From the NCBI RefSeq assembly GCF_022664535.1, contig NZ_JAKUJY010000010.1, forward strand, positions 62,001 through 126,000: a stretch of 64,000 bases of DNA. The letters are read 5' to 3'. Position numbers and translations under genes: made by a program. The DNA is from Sphingobium trunci. GTDB lineage: Bacteria > Pseudomonadota > Alphaproteobacteria > Sphingomonadales > Sphingomonadaceae. Below the pieces are notes generated by a model, which had not been told where the DNA came from, did no database searches, and was given only the letters and a program-made list of their open reading frames with translations. Positions within the stretch are counted from its first letter, which is position 1. Every line of letters begins with the position of its first letter. Shown one piece after another: positions 55,495-64,000 of the stretch.

Positions 55495-56283
55495 ATGGCC
55501 GAATTTGCGTTGCCCAAGAACAGCAAGATCAGCGCCAAGGGCGTGACCCACAAGGCGCCGGACGGGGCCACCAACGTCAAGAGCTTCAAGGTCTATCGCT
55601 ACGACCCCGACTCAGGCCAGAACCCGCACTACGACACGTTCGAGATCGATCTCGACAATTGCGGCCCGATGGTTCTGGACGCGCTGCTGAAGATCAAGAA
55701 TGAATATGACCCGACGCTGACCTTCCGCCGTTCGTGCCGCGAGGGCATTTGCGGTAGCTGCTCGATGAACATGAACGGCCGCAATGGCCTCGCCTGCACC
55801 ACCTCGATCGAGGAATGCTCGGGCAAGGAAGTGCGCATCACGCCGCTGCCGCACATGGATGTGATCAAGGATCTGGTGCCGGACTTCACGCATTTCTACG
55901 CGCAGTACAATTCCATCAAGCCCTGGCTGCAAACCGTCAGCCCGGCGCCGAGCGGCAAGGAACGGCTCCAGTCGCCCGCCGACCGCGAGAAGCTGGACGG
56001 CCTCTATGAGTGCATCCTGTGCGCCTGCTGCTCGACCAGCTGCCCCAGCTACTGGTGGAACAGCGACAAGTTCCTCGGCCCGGCGATCCTGCTTCAGGCC
56101 TATCGCTGGCTGGCCGACAGCCGCGACGAATATACCGGCGAGCGGCTCGACGAGCTGGAGGATCCCTTCCGCCTCTATCGCTGCCACACCATCATGAACT
56201 GCGCGAATGTCTGCCCCAAGGGCCTCAGCCCCGCCAAGGCGATCGCCGAAACCAAGAAGATGATGGTCGAGCGCCAGCTTTGA
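55495..56283 (+). CDS. sdhB: succinate dehydrogenase iron-sulfur subunit
   Basis: SdhB (262 residues) carries electrons from the flavin subunit to ubiquinone in complex II. The plant-type [2Fe-2S] ligands are in [22 protein letters not shown], the [4Fe-4S] and [3Fe-4S] ligands in [16 protein letters not shown] and [11 protein letters not shown]. The family starts about ten residues later in E. coli. Genes for SdhC, SdhD and SdhA are not next to it. The thioesterase gene overlaps its stop (TTGA). Confidence 0.97.
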   Translation: MAEFALPKNSKISAKGVTHKAPDGATNVKSFKVYRYDPDSGQNPHYDTFEIDLDNCGPMVLDALLKIKNEYDPTLTFRRSCREGICGSCSMNMNGRNGLACTTSIEECSGKEVRITPLPHMDVIKDLVPDFTHFYAQYNSIKPWLQTVSPAPSGKERLQSPADREKLDGLYECILCACCSTSCPSYWWNSDKFLGPAILLQAYRWLADSRDEYTGERLDELEDPFRLYRCHTIMNCANVCPKGLSPAKAIAETKKMMVERQL

Positions 56284-56702
56284 CGGAAGGGGAAGGCGCG
56301 GCGGCTGTTTCGGATCGCGCCCTGCGCGACCGTGGAACCTGGGCGGAAAATTTTCCGCCCATCGCCACGCGCCGGGTTGATGCCGGGACGATGCTGCTGG
56401 AATTCGATCCGGTTGCGGGCCTGCGCAACCAATATGGCGCGCTCCACGGCGCGTTTCTGTCGGGTATCGCTGAATATTGCATGGGATTGGCCTTCCTGCG
56501 GGAGGAGGATCCCGTCTCCATCGTCACCGTTTCGCTGAACATCGAATTTCCCGCGCCCGGCCGGATGGACCGTCTGGTCGAAGGCGAGGTGGTGGTGCTG
56601 CGGGAAACCGGCCGCATGGGCTTTGTGCGCATGACGCTGGTTCAGGATGGCGCCGTCATTCTGGCCGGTCAGGGCGTGGCCCGCAAGGTAAAGGCTGCGT
56701 GA
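56280..56702 (+). CDS. PaaI-type hotdog thioesterase
   Basis: This 140-residue protein has a hotdog fold with [22 protein letters not shown] (the HG...aE active-site helix) and the strand [18 protein letters not shown]. Such proteins cleave acyl- or aryl-CoA esters. No in-frame ATG is near; translation most likely starts at TTG 56280 inside the sdhB stop codon, coupled to it. Substrate unknown. Confidence 0.83.
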   Translation: MTEGEGAAAVSDRALRDRGTWAENFPPIATRRVDAGTMLLEFDPVAGLRNQYGALHGAFLSGIAEYCMGLAFLREEDPVSIVTVSLNIEFPAPGRMDRLVEGEVVVLRETGRMGFVRMTLVQDGAVILAGQGVARKVKAA

Positions 56703-56733
56703 AAGCCATGCTTCTTCCCGGCTGCACGCTGTC

Positions 56734-57873
56734 ATGACCGGAGTCATCGGCCGCTATCATGCACTGGTTGCCGCCGGGGAATTGCGCGCCGATCCGGATC
56801 AGGAAGCGGCGGCGCGGCGCCTGGATCAACTCCAGCATGAGCTGGAGGCGACCCCCGCGCGCGGATCGACGCTCTGGAAATTGCTGCGCAAGGCGCCGGA
56901 GCCGCCACGCGGCCTCTATATGTGGGGCGGCGTTGGGCGCGGCAAGTCGATGCTGATGGACCTGTTTTTCGACACGGTACATGTCCAGCGCAAGAAGCGG
57001 GCGCATTTCCACGAATTCATGCTCGACGTGCACGCCCGGCTGGCCGAGGCGCGCAAGTCCGAAACGGGCGATCCGATCCCACCGGTGGTCGAATCGCTGG
57101 CGGAAGAGGCGCGGCTGCTCTGCTTCGACGAGATGGTCGTCAACAATATGGCGGATGCGGCGATCATGTCGCGGCTGTTTACCGGCCTGCTGGAAAAGCG
57201 GGTGACGATCGTCACCACCTCCAACCGCGAACCGGACGAACTCTACAAGAACGGCCTCAACCGCCAGCTTTTCCTGCCCTTCATCGATCTGATCAAGGCG
57301 AAGCTGGACGTGATGACGCTGAACGGCCCGACCGATTACCGGCTCGACCGCCTGGGCGACGCCCAGCTCTGGCACGCGCCCAACGGGCCGGAGGCGACCA
57401 CTGCGCTGTCCGAAGCCTTTTTCCGGCTGACCGACTATCCGGTGGAGGACCGGGCGAAGGTTCCCGCCGAGGATATCAAGGTTCAGGGCGGCCGCACGCT
57501 GCATGTGCCCAAGAGCCTGAAGGGGGTGGCGGTCTTTTCCTTCAAGCGCCTGTGCGCGGAGGCGCGGGGCGCGCCGGACTATCTGGCGATCGCCCGCAAA
57601 TATCATACGGTGATCCTGGTCGGCATCCCGGTGCTGGGTCCGGAAAAGCGCAATGAGGCGGCCCGTTTCGTGACGCTGATCGATGCGCTCTACGAATATA
57701 AGGTGAAGCTGCTGGCCTCCGCCGACGCGGAGCCTGCGAAGCTCTATCCGGAGGGCGACGGCGCCTTCGAATTCGAGCGCACCGTGTCGCGCCTCATGGA
57801 AATGCAGTCGGACGACTATCTGGCGCTGGGGCATGGCAGCCAGGATGGAAATGCTGGCAGGGGCCAGGATTGA
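56734..57873 (+). CDS. zapE: cell division protein ZapE / AFG1-like ATPase
   Basis: The 379-residue AAA-like ATPase has GGVGRGKSMLMD (Walker A), LLCFDEMVV (Walker B) and the family motifs KKRAHFHEFMLDVH and TTSNREPDELY. E. coli ZapE destabilises FtsZ rings, and mitochondrial AFG1/LACE1 acts in complex IV turnover. The position next to TCA genes (sdhB, mdh, sucAB) is common in alphaproteobacteria. Confidence 0.93.
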   Translation: MTGVIGRYHALVAAGELRADPDQEAAARRLDQLQHELEATPARGSTLWKLLRKAPEPPRGLYMWGGVGRGKSMLMDLFFDTVHVQRKKRAHFHEFMLDVHARLAEARKSETGDPIPPVVESLAEEARLLCFDEMVVNNMADAAIMSRLFTGLLEKRVTIVTTSNREPDELYKNGLNRQLFLPFIDLIKAKLDVMTLNGPTDYRLDRLGDAQLWHAPNGPEATTALSEAFFRLTDYPVEDRAKVPAEDIKVQGGRTLHVPKSLKGVAVFSFKRLCAEARGAPDYLAIARKYHTVILVGIPVLGPEKRNEAARFVTLIDALYEYKVKLLASADAEPAKLYPEGDGAFEFERTVSRLMEMQSDDYLALGHGSQDGNAGRGQD

Positions 57874-57904
57874 CGGCTATTCTTGCCCGGAAGGGAGATT
57901 GCCG

Positions 57905-58225
57905 ATGATCGTTGCGACCACCGAACAGATAGCCGGCCACCGCACCGTCCGGACCATCGGGCAGGTGTTCGGCGTGGTCGTTCGCAGCCGGGGACTGGGG
58001 GGCAATATCGCAGCGGGCCTGCGCTCCATCATCGGCGGGGAAATCAGGGAATATACCCATCTGGTCGAGGATACGCGGCGTCATGCCATCGACCGGCTGG
58101 TCGCCAATGCGGCAACCATGGGGGCCAATGCGGTCGTCATGATGCGTTTCGATTCCGGTTCCATCGGGCAGACGATGAACGAAGTGGTCGCATATGGCAC
58201 GGCCGTCATCGTCGAACCGTTGTGA
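57905..58225 (+). CDS. YbjQ/UPF0145 family protein
   Basis: The 106-residue protein has the family sequence VVATTEQI-equivalent (IVATTEQIAGHRTVRTIGQVFGVVVRS) and ANAVVMMRFDSGSIGQ with VAYGTAVIV. Homologues are small pentameric or decameric proteins of unknown function once called heavy-metal-binding domains. GGGAG is seven bases upstream of the ATG. The next gene starts inside its stop codon (GTGA). Confidence 0.88.
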   Translation: MIVATTEQIAGHRTVRTIGQVFGVVVRSRGLGGNIAAGLRSIIGGEIREYTHLVEDTRRHAIDRLVANAATMGANAVVMMRFDSGSIGQTMNEVVAYGTAVIVEPL

Positions 58226-58527
58226 CCCTTCGCAACTCTGTCGTCGCGCTGGCGCTGCTGTTCGCCGCGGTGGCGCTGGTCTGCGTGGCGATGAATCTCG
58301 CCGCCTGGCCAACATTGCTGCCCGTTGGGTTGTTTCTGGCGGGCACTTTGTTCGAACGGGCGCGTTACGGACGGGCATCTGCGGAACCTTCCGGCCCCGG
58401 CTGGACACGAACGCAGGAACGGTTCGTCGACGATGCCAGCGGCCGGGTGATGACGGTCTGGTTCAACAGCCAGACAGGTGAACGGCGCTATGTCGATGGT
58501 GGGGAAAGCGCGATCCGCAATATCTAA
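58222..58527 (+). CDS. small two-helix membrane protein of unknown function
   Basis: The 101-residue product starts at GTG 58222 inside the YbjQ stop. Two hydrophobic segments (about 7-25 and 30-45: VVALALLFAAVALVCVAM and PTLLPVGLFLAGTLF) precede a soluble tail with RFVDDASGRVMTVWFNSQTGERRYVDGG, a repeat-like WFNSQTGERRYV motif. I do not recognise a family for certain. Coupling to the YbjQ gene suggests joint action. Confidence 0.75.
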   Translation: MTLRNSVVALALLFAAVALVCVAMNLAAWPTLLPVGLFLAGTLFERARYGRASAEPSGPGWTRTQERFVDDASGRVMTVWFNSQTGERRYVDGGESAIRNI

Positions 58528-59614
<1,087 letters not shown>

Positions 59615-59633
59615 GACCTTTCAAGAGCTGCAC

Positions 59634-59677
59634 CAGCCCGCTCCAGGTAAGTGCGCAGCCTGGGGCGGGCTGCTTTT
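59634..59677 (+). terminator. intrinsic terminator-like hairpin after mdh
   Basis: CAGCCCGCTCCAGG (59634-59647) pairs with CCTGGGGCGGGCTG (59659-59672), 14 pairs including one G-U, over 11 bases, and is followed by CTTTTAG. It lies 20 bases after the mdh stop and may separate or attenuate transcription into sucD. Confidence 0.75.
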
Positions 59678-59717
59678 AGACCCAAAGTGCCACGTCCACG
59701 GAAATAGAGGGACTGAC

Positions 59718-60602
59718 ATGTCCATTCTGGTGAACAAGAACACCAAGGTCATCACCCAGGGTATGACCGGTGCCACCGGCACCTTCCACACCGAAACCGC
59801 GCTGGCCTATGGCACGCAGATGGTTGGCGGCGTCACGCCGGGCAAGGGCGGCACGAGCCATATCGGCCTGCCCATGTTCGATACCGTTGCCGAAGCCAAG
59901 GCGAAGACCGGCGCCGACGCCTCGGTCATCTATGTTCCGCCGCCGTTCGCGGCCGACTCGATCCTGGAAGCGATCGACGCCGAGATCCCGCTGATCGTCT
60001 GCATCACCGAAGGCATCCCGGTGCTCGACATGGTGAAGGTGAAGCGCGCCCTGTCGGGCAGCAAGTCGCGCCTGATCGGCCCGAACTGCCCCGGCCTGCT
60101 GACGCCGAACGAGTGCAAGATCGGCATCATGCCCGGCAACATCTTCTCGAAGGGTTCGGTCGGCGTCGTGTCGCGTTCGGGCACGCTCACCTACGAAGCG
60201 GTGTTCCAGACCACCAATGCGGGCCTGGGCCAGACCACTGCCGTCGGCATCGGCGGCGATCCGGTCAACGGCACCAACTTCATCGACGTGCTGGAACTGT
60301 TCCTGGCCGACGACGCCACCGAATCGATCATCATGATCGGTGAAATCGGCGGCGACGCGGAAGAGCAGGCTGCCCAGTTCCTGATCGACGAGGCGAAGAA
60401 GGGCCGCAAGAAGCCGATGGCCGGCTTCATCGCGGGCCGCACCGCGCCTCCGGGCCGCCGCATGGGCCATGCCGGCGCGATCGTGTCGGGCGGCAAGGGC
60501 GATGCCGAGAGCAAGATCGCGGCGATGGAAGCGGCCGGCATCAAGGTGGCCGCCAGCCCGTCCGAGCTGGGCACCACCCTGCTGGAAGTGCTGAAGGGCT
60601 GA
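59718..60602 (+). CDS. sucD: succinate-CoA ligase alpha subunit
   Basis: SucD (294 residues) carries the phosphohistidine of succinyl-CoA synthetase: H of [12 protein letters not shown]. Other family motifs are [26 protein letters not shown] and [12 protein letters not shown]. It works as a heterodimer with SucC (beta), whose gene is not present in this cluster, although mdh, sucD, sucA and sucB are. The gene lies between two hairpins. Confidence 0.97.
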   Translation: MSILVNKNTKVITQGMTGATGTFHTETALAYGTQMVGGVTPGKGGTSHIGLPMFDTVAEAKAKTGADASVIYVPPPFAADSILEAIDAEIPLIVCITEGIPVLDMVKVKRALSGSKSRLIGPNCPGLLTPNECKIGIMPGNIFSKGSVGVVSRSGTLTYEAVFQTTNAGLGQTTAVGIGGDPVNGTNFIDVLELFLADDATESIIMIGEIGGDAEEQAAQFLIDEAKKGRKKPMAGFIAGRTAPPGRRMGHAGAIVSGGKGDAESKIAAMEAAGIKVAASPSELGTTLLEVLKG

Positions 60603-60615
60603 TCAGGCCGGAAAA

Positions 60616-60641
60616 AGGCGCCGGGCTGCACCCCGGCGCCT
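60616..60641 (+). terminator. hairpin between sucD and sucA
   Basis: AGGCGCCGGG (60616-60625) pairs perfectly with CCCGGCGCCT (60632-60641) over CTGCAC. There is no T run on the plus strand, and five A residues precede it. It may stabilise the sucD 3' end or slow transcription into sucA. Confidence 0.5.
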
Positions 60642-60687
60642 GTTACCCCGCTCCGCGACTGCACGCGGTCGGCATGGGACGTGAAAA

Positions 60688-63498
60688 ATGGGCTACGAGA
60701 ACCAGGAAGCTTTTGAAGGGGTCGGCGAAATCGAGCGCGGGCCGAGCTGGGCGCGCACCAACTGGCCGCCGATCGACACCGACGACCTGACCGGGGCGCT
60801 GGACCCCACGCAGATGCAGGTGGCCATGAAGGCCGCTGCGAAATCCGCGGGCAAGGCCGTTTCGGACGCCGACGCCGTCAGCGCCGCGGACGACGCCATC
60901 CGCGCCCAGATGCTGATCCGCACCTATCGCGTGCGCGGTCACCTGGCTGCCAATCTCGACCCGCTCGGCCTGACCCAGCGTGATCTGCCGGCGGATCTGA
61001 CGCCCGAATATCACGGCCTCACGGACCTCGACAAGAAAATCTATCTCGGCGGATCGCTGGGCCTGCAATATGGCACGGTGCGCGAGATCGTGGCCATTTT
61101 GCGCGCCAATTATTGCGGCAATGTCGGCCTGGAATATATGCACATCGCCGATGTGGAGGAGCGCCGCTTCCTGCAGGAACGCATGGAAGGCAAGGACAAG
61201 GAAATCCACTTCACGCCCGAAGGCAAGCGGGCGATCCTGTCCAAGGTGATCCACGCCGAACAATATGAGAAGTTCCTGGGCCGCAAATATGTCGGCACCA
61301 AGCGCTTCGGCCTGGACGGCGGTGAATCGATGATCCCCGCGCTGGAGGCGATCATCAAATATGGCGGCGCGCAGGGCGTGCGCGAGATCGTGTACGGCAT
61401 GGCCCATCGCGGCCGGCTGAACGTGCTCGCCAATGTGATGGCCAAGGGCTTCCGCGTCATTTTCCATGAATTTTCGGGCGGCACCGCGAACCCGGAGGAT
61501 GTCGGCGGTTCGGGCGACGTCAAATATCACCTGGGCACCTCCACCGACCGCGAGTTCGACGGCATCAAGGTCCACATGTCGCTGGTCCCCAACCCGTCGC
61601 ACCTTGAAACGGTCGACCCGGTGGTCCTGGGCAAGGTCCGCGCGCAGCAGACCTTCCGCGACGATCTGGCCAAGCATGAGCAGGTTCTGCCGGTGCTGAT
61701 CCACGGCGACGCGGCCTTTGCCGGGCAGGGCATCGTCTGGGAATGCCTCGGCTTCTCGGGCGTGCCGGGCTACAATACCGGCGGCTGCATCCACTTCATC
61801 GTCAACAACCAGATCGGCTTTACCACCAGCCCGCAATTCTCGCGCGGCTCGCCCTATCCGAGCGATGTGGCGAAGGGCGTCCAGGCGCCGATCCTGCACG
61901 TCAATGGCGACGATCCGGAAGCGGTGACCTTCGCGTGCAAGCTGGCGATGGAATATCGCCAGACCTTCCACCGCGATATCGTCATCGACATGTGGTGCTA
62001 TCGCCGCTTCGGCCATAATGAAGGCGACGAGCCGTCCTTCACCCAGCCGCAGATGTACGCCAAGATCCGCCAGCATCCGCCGGTCAGCGACGTCTATTCG
62101 GCGCGCCTGAAGGCCGAGGGCGTGGTCGACGATGATTTCGTCAACCAGGCCACAGGCGATTTCGTCAACCATCTGGAGGACGAGTTCGAGGCGGCCAAGA
62201 GCTACAAGCCCAACAAGGCCGACTGGTTCGCCGGCCGCTGGTCGGGCCTGCACAAGCCCGCCGATGCGGAAACCAGCCGCCAGAGCGTCGATTCCGCGAT
62301 CAGCCAGAAGCTTTTCGACAGCCTGGGCAAGACGCTGACGACGATTCCGGAGGGGCTCGCCGTCCACAAGACGCTGAACCGCGTGATCGACGCCAAGGCG
62401 GAGATGTTCAAGACCGGCGAGAATTTCGACTGGGCGACCGGCGAGGCGCTGGCCTTCGGTTCGCTCCTGTCGGAAGGCTATGGCGTGCGCCTGTCGGGCC
62501 AGGATTCCGGGCGCGGCACCTTCAGCCAGCGCCATGCCGTCTGGACCGACCAGAATACGGAGAACAAATATATCCCGCTTTCGACCGTGCCGCACGGGCG
62601 GTTCGAGGTGCTGGATTCGCCGCTCTCCGAATATGGCGTGCTGGGCTTCGAATATGGCTTCGCGCTGGCCGATCCCAAGAGCCTGGTGCTCTGGGAAGCC
62701 CAGTTCGGCGACTTCGCCAACGGCGCGCAGATCATCTTCGACCAGTATATCGCCTCGTCGGAAACCAAGTGGCTGCGCTCCAACGGCCTGGTCTGCCTGC
62801 TGCCGCACGGCTATGAGGGGCAGGGTCCGGAACATAGTTCGGCCCGCCTGGAGCGTTACCTCCAGCTCTGCGCGGAGGGGAATATCCAGGTCGCGAACAT
62901 CACGACCCCGGCCAATTATTTCCACGTCCTGCGCCGCCAGATGCTGCGGCCCTTCCGCAAGCCGCTGATCATCATGGCGCCCAAGTCGCTGCTGCGTCAC
63001 AAGCTGGCGGTCAGCAAGGCTGAGGATTTCCTGGGCGAAACGCATTTCAAGCGTATCCTGTCGGACCCCAATGGCGCGGCCGACAAGGACACCCGCCGCC
63101 TCATCCTGTGCTCCGGCAAGGTCTTCTACGACCTGATGGAGGCCCGCGACGCGGCTGGCGACAACGACGTGCAGATCGTTCGCATCGAACAGATCTATCC
63201 GTTCGCGACCGAGGCCCTCGCCACGCGCATCTCGCGCATGACGAAGCTGGAGGAAGTGGTCTGGTGTCAGGAAGAACCGCGCAACAATGGCGCCTGGTTC
63301 TTCGTTGAGCCCTATATCGAGGAAGCGCTTGCCTCGGCCGGCAAGGCGCCGATGCGCGCCCGCTATGCCGGTCGCAAGGCTTCGGCGTCGCCCGCGACGG
63401 GCCTTGCCAAGCGCCATGTCGCCGAACAGGGCGCCCTCGTCGCCGATGCGCTGGGTCACAGCGTCCGTGAAGAAATCCGTCGCCAGAAGAAAGGCTGA
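60688..63498 (+). CDS. sucA: 2-oxoglutarate dehydrogenase E1 component
   Basis: The thiamine-diphosphate enzyme of 936 residues decarboxylates 2-oxoglutarate and transfers succinyl to the lipoyl E2. Seen are the N-terminal E2-binding peptide, YRVRGHLAANLDPLGL, GMAHRGRLNVLANV (ThDP region), HGDAAFAGQGIV and the C-terminal CQEEPRNNGAWFFVEPYIE. Length matches E. coli SucA (933). sucB starts eight bases later. Confidence 0.97.
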   Translation: MGYENQEAFEGVGEIERGPSWARTNWPPIDTDDLTGALDPTQMQVAMKAAAKSAGKAVSDADAVSAADDAIRAQMLIRTYRVRGHLAANLDPLGLTQRDLPADLTPEYHGLTDLDKKIYLGGSLGLQYGTVREIVAILRANYCGNVGLEYMHIADVEERRFLQERMEGKDKEIHFTPEGKRAILSKVIHAEQYEKFLGRKYVGTKRFGLDGGESMIPALEAIIKYGGAQGVREIVYGMAHRGRLNVLANVMAKGFRVIFHEFSGGTANPEDVGGSGDVKYHLGTSTDREFDGIKVHMSLVPNPSHLETVDPVVLGKVRAQQTFRDDLAKHEQVLPVLIHGDAAFAGQGIVWECLGFSGVPGYNTGGCIHFIVNNQIGFTTSPQFSRGSPYPSDVAKGVQAPILHVNGDDPEAVTFACKLAMEYRQTFHRDIVIDMWCYRRFGHNEGDEPSFTQPQMYAKIRQHPPVSDVYSARLKAEGVVDDDFVNQATGDFVNHLEDEFEAAKSYKPNKADWFAGRWSGLHKPADAETSRQSVDSAISQKLFDSLGKTLTTIPEGLAVHKTLNRVIDAKAEMFKTGENFDWATGEALAFGSLLSEGYGVRLSGQDSGRGTFSQRHAVWTDQNTENKYIPLSTVPHGRFEVLDSPLSEYGVLGFEYGFALADPKSLVLWEAQFGDFANGAQIIFDQYIASSETKWLRSNGLVCLLPHGYEGQGPEHSSARLERYLQLCAEGNIQVANITTPANYFHVLRRQMLRPFRKPLIIMAPKSLLRHKLAVSKAEDFLGETHFKRILSDPNGAADKDTRRLILCSGKVFYDLMEARDAAGDNDVQIVRIEQIYPFATEALATRISRMTKLEEVVWCQEEPRNNGAWFFVEPYIEEALASAGKAPMRARYAGRKASASPATGLAKRHVAEQGALVADALGHSVREEIRRQKKG

Positions 63499-63506
63499 AC
63501 AAGCTC

Positions 63507-64000
63507 ATGGCCACCGAAGTCAAAGTCCCCACGCTGGGCGAATCCGTTACCGAAGCAACCGTCGGCCAGTGGCTCAAGAAGCCCGGCGAAGCGGTGAAGG
63601 CCGATGAGCCCATCGTGTCCCTGGAAACCGACAAGGTCGCGGTCGACGTGCCCGCCCCGGTTGCGGGCGTGCTGGGCGATATCGTCGCCAAGGAAGGCGA
63701 CACGGTCGAGGTCGGCGCGCTGCTGGCCTATGTGAATGCTGGCGCAGCCGCAGCGGCTGCTCCCGCCGCTGCGCCCGCCGCCAAGGCGGAAGCCGCTGCC
63801 CCCGCTCCGGCCGCTTCGGCGCCCGTGCCTTCGGCGCCTGTCGCTTCGGACGAGGAAGAGGGTGGCAACCTGACCCTTTCGCCCGCCGTGCGCCGCCTGG
63901 TGCTGGAACATGGCCTTGACCCCAGCAAGATCAAAGGCACCGGCAAGGATGGCCGCCTGACCAAGGACGACGTGCTGGCCGCCGTCGCCGCCGGCACGGC
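63507..64000 (+). CDS. sucB: 2-oxoglutarate dehydrogenase E2 (dihydrolipoamide succinyltransferase), N-terminal part
   Basis: The visible 164 residues contain the lipoyl domain with K43 (LETDKVAVDV), an Ala/Pro-rich flexible linker (about 78-112) and the E1/E3-binding domain (LSPAVRRLVLEHGLDPSKIKG, about 121-160). The catalytic domain lies beyond the window edge. It forms the 2-oxoglutarate dehydrogenase complex with SucA upstream. Confidence 0.95.
   Translation, partial: MATEVKVPTLGESVTEATVGQWLKKPGEAVKADEPIVSLETDKVAVDVPAPVAGVLGDIVAKEGDTVEVGALLAYVNAGAAAAAAPAAAPAAKAEAAAPAPAASAPVPSAPVASDEEEGGNLTLSPAVRRLVLEHGLDPSKIKGTGKDGRLTKDDVLAAVAAGT

Noticed and set aside
60643..63459. A 938-residue open frame antisense to sucA
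   Set aside because: It is an artefact of high GC coding sequence: no recognisable domain, unusual composition, and sucA on the other strand is certain.
63735..63850. Alanine/proline repeat in sucB that could be read as a DNA repeat
   Set aside because: It is the flexible linker between lipoyl and binding domains normal for E2 subunits.

Overview
The window is chromosomal DNA of high GC content from an alphaproteobacterium, most likely a sphingomonad (Sphingobium or Sphingomonas type). Support comes from the gene families and their arrangement: a PhoK-like alkaline phosphatase, rplM-rpsI with an extended S9, an lptF-lptG pair, an NDUFAF5-like methyltransferase next to comF, and an mdh-sucD-sucA-sucB block. 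Genes are dense, many overlap as ATGA, GTGA or TTGA, and no stretch over 300 bases lacks a gene. I see no insertion sequence, prophage, CRISPR array, rRNA or broken gene. One tRNA (Arg, anticodon CCT) is present.

Layout. 1-5343: an oxidative sugar acid locus. On the minus strand are an IlvD/Edd dehydratase, an alpha-ketoglutarate-semialdehyde dehydrogenase and a cut-off Gfo/Idh/MocA sugar dehydrogenase; divergent from them are dgoK and dgoA. Together they fit D-galactose (De Ley-Doudoroff) and L-arabinose oxidation sharing early steps. 5354-10117: an orphan hybrid histidine kinase, ctaA (heme a), cutA, and rplM-rpsI with a clear terminator. 10184-14417: a metallophosphoesterase, a YegS/DAGK-type lipid kinase, a GNAT-fold protein and a membrane desaturase/hydroxylase, possibly a lipid-modification group. 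14487-18419: lptF-lptG, a DUF2141 secreted protein and a second lipid kinase. 18621-21979: methyltransferase, comF-like gene, glutaredoxin, Nit-type amidohydrolase, DUF1178 protein and tRNA-Arg. 22053-25735: a tautomerase and HxlR regulator, then an ECF sigma / zinc anti-sigma / subtilase operon. 25825-30788: a ydfG-like reductase, a glycogen-debranching-type glucosidase with a GT4 glycosyltransferase, and a DEDD exonuclease-like protein.

30894-43387: a secreted protein overlapping an atypical response regulator; a beta-carbonic anhydrase with a SulP transporter (inorganic carbon uptake); a TorF-type porin; a conventional OmpR/EnvZ-type pair; serine acetyltransferase; PhoK-like phosphatase; DsbD-like reductase; TlyA. 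43475-50543: an RND efflux pair, TspO, UbiK, a YbjN protein, ProC and a single-domain asparaginase-like protein. 50540-55340: a cluster with a flippase, a cytidylyltransferase-like enzyme, a HIT protein, a CDP-alcohol phosphotransferase and a TagB/TagF-like transferase, which together suggest an unrecognised CDP-polyol phosphate surface polymer or lipid. 55495-64000: sdhB, thioesterase, zapE, a YbjQ protein, a small membrane protein, then mdh-sucD-sucA-sucB (TCA cycle), running off the right edge.

The two most interesting systems are the ECF sigma/anti-sigma/subtilase operon, where the anti-sigma factor seems to carry a subtilase-propeptide-like periplasmic domain and the protease lacks the usual oxyanion-hole asparagine, and the CDP-polyol cluster at 50.5-55.3 kb. 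All function calls are by reading motifs and remembered family patterns; no database search was run.
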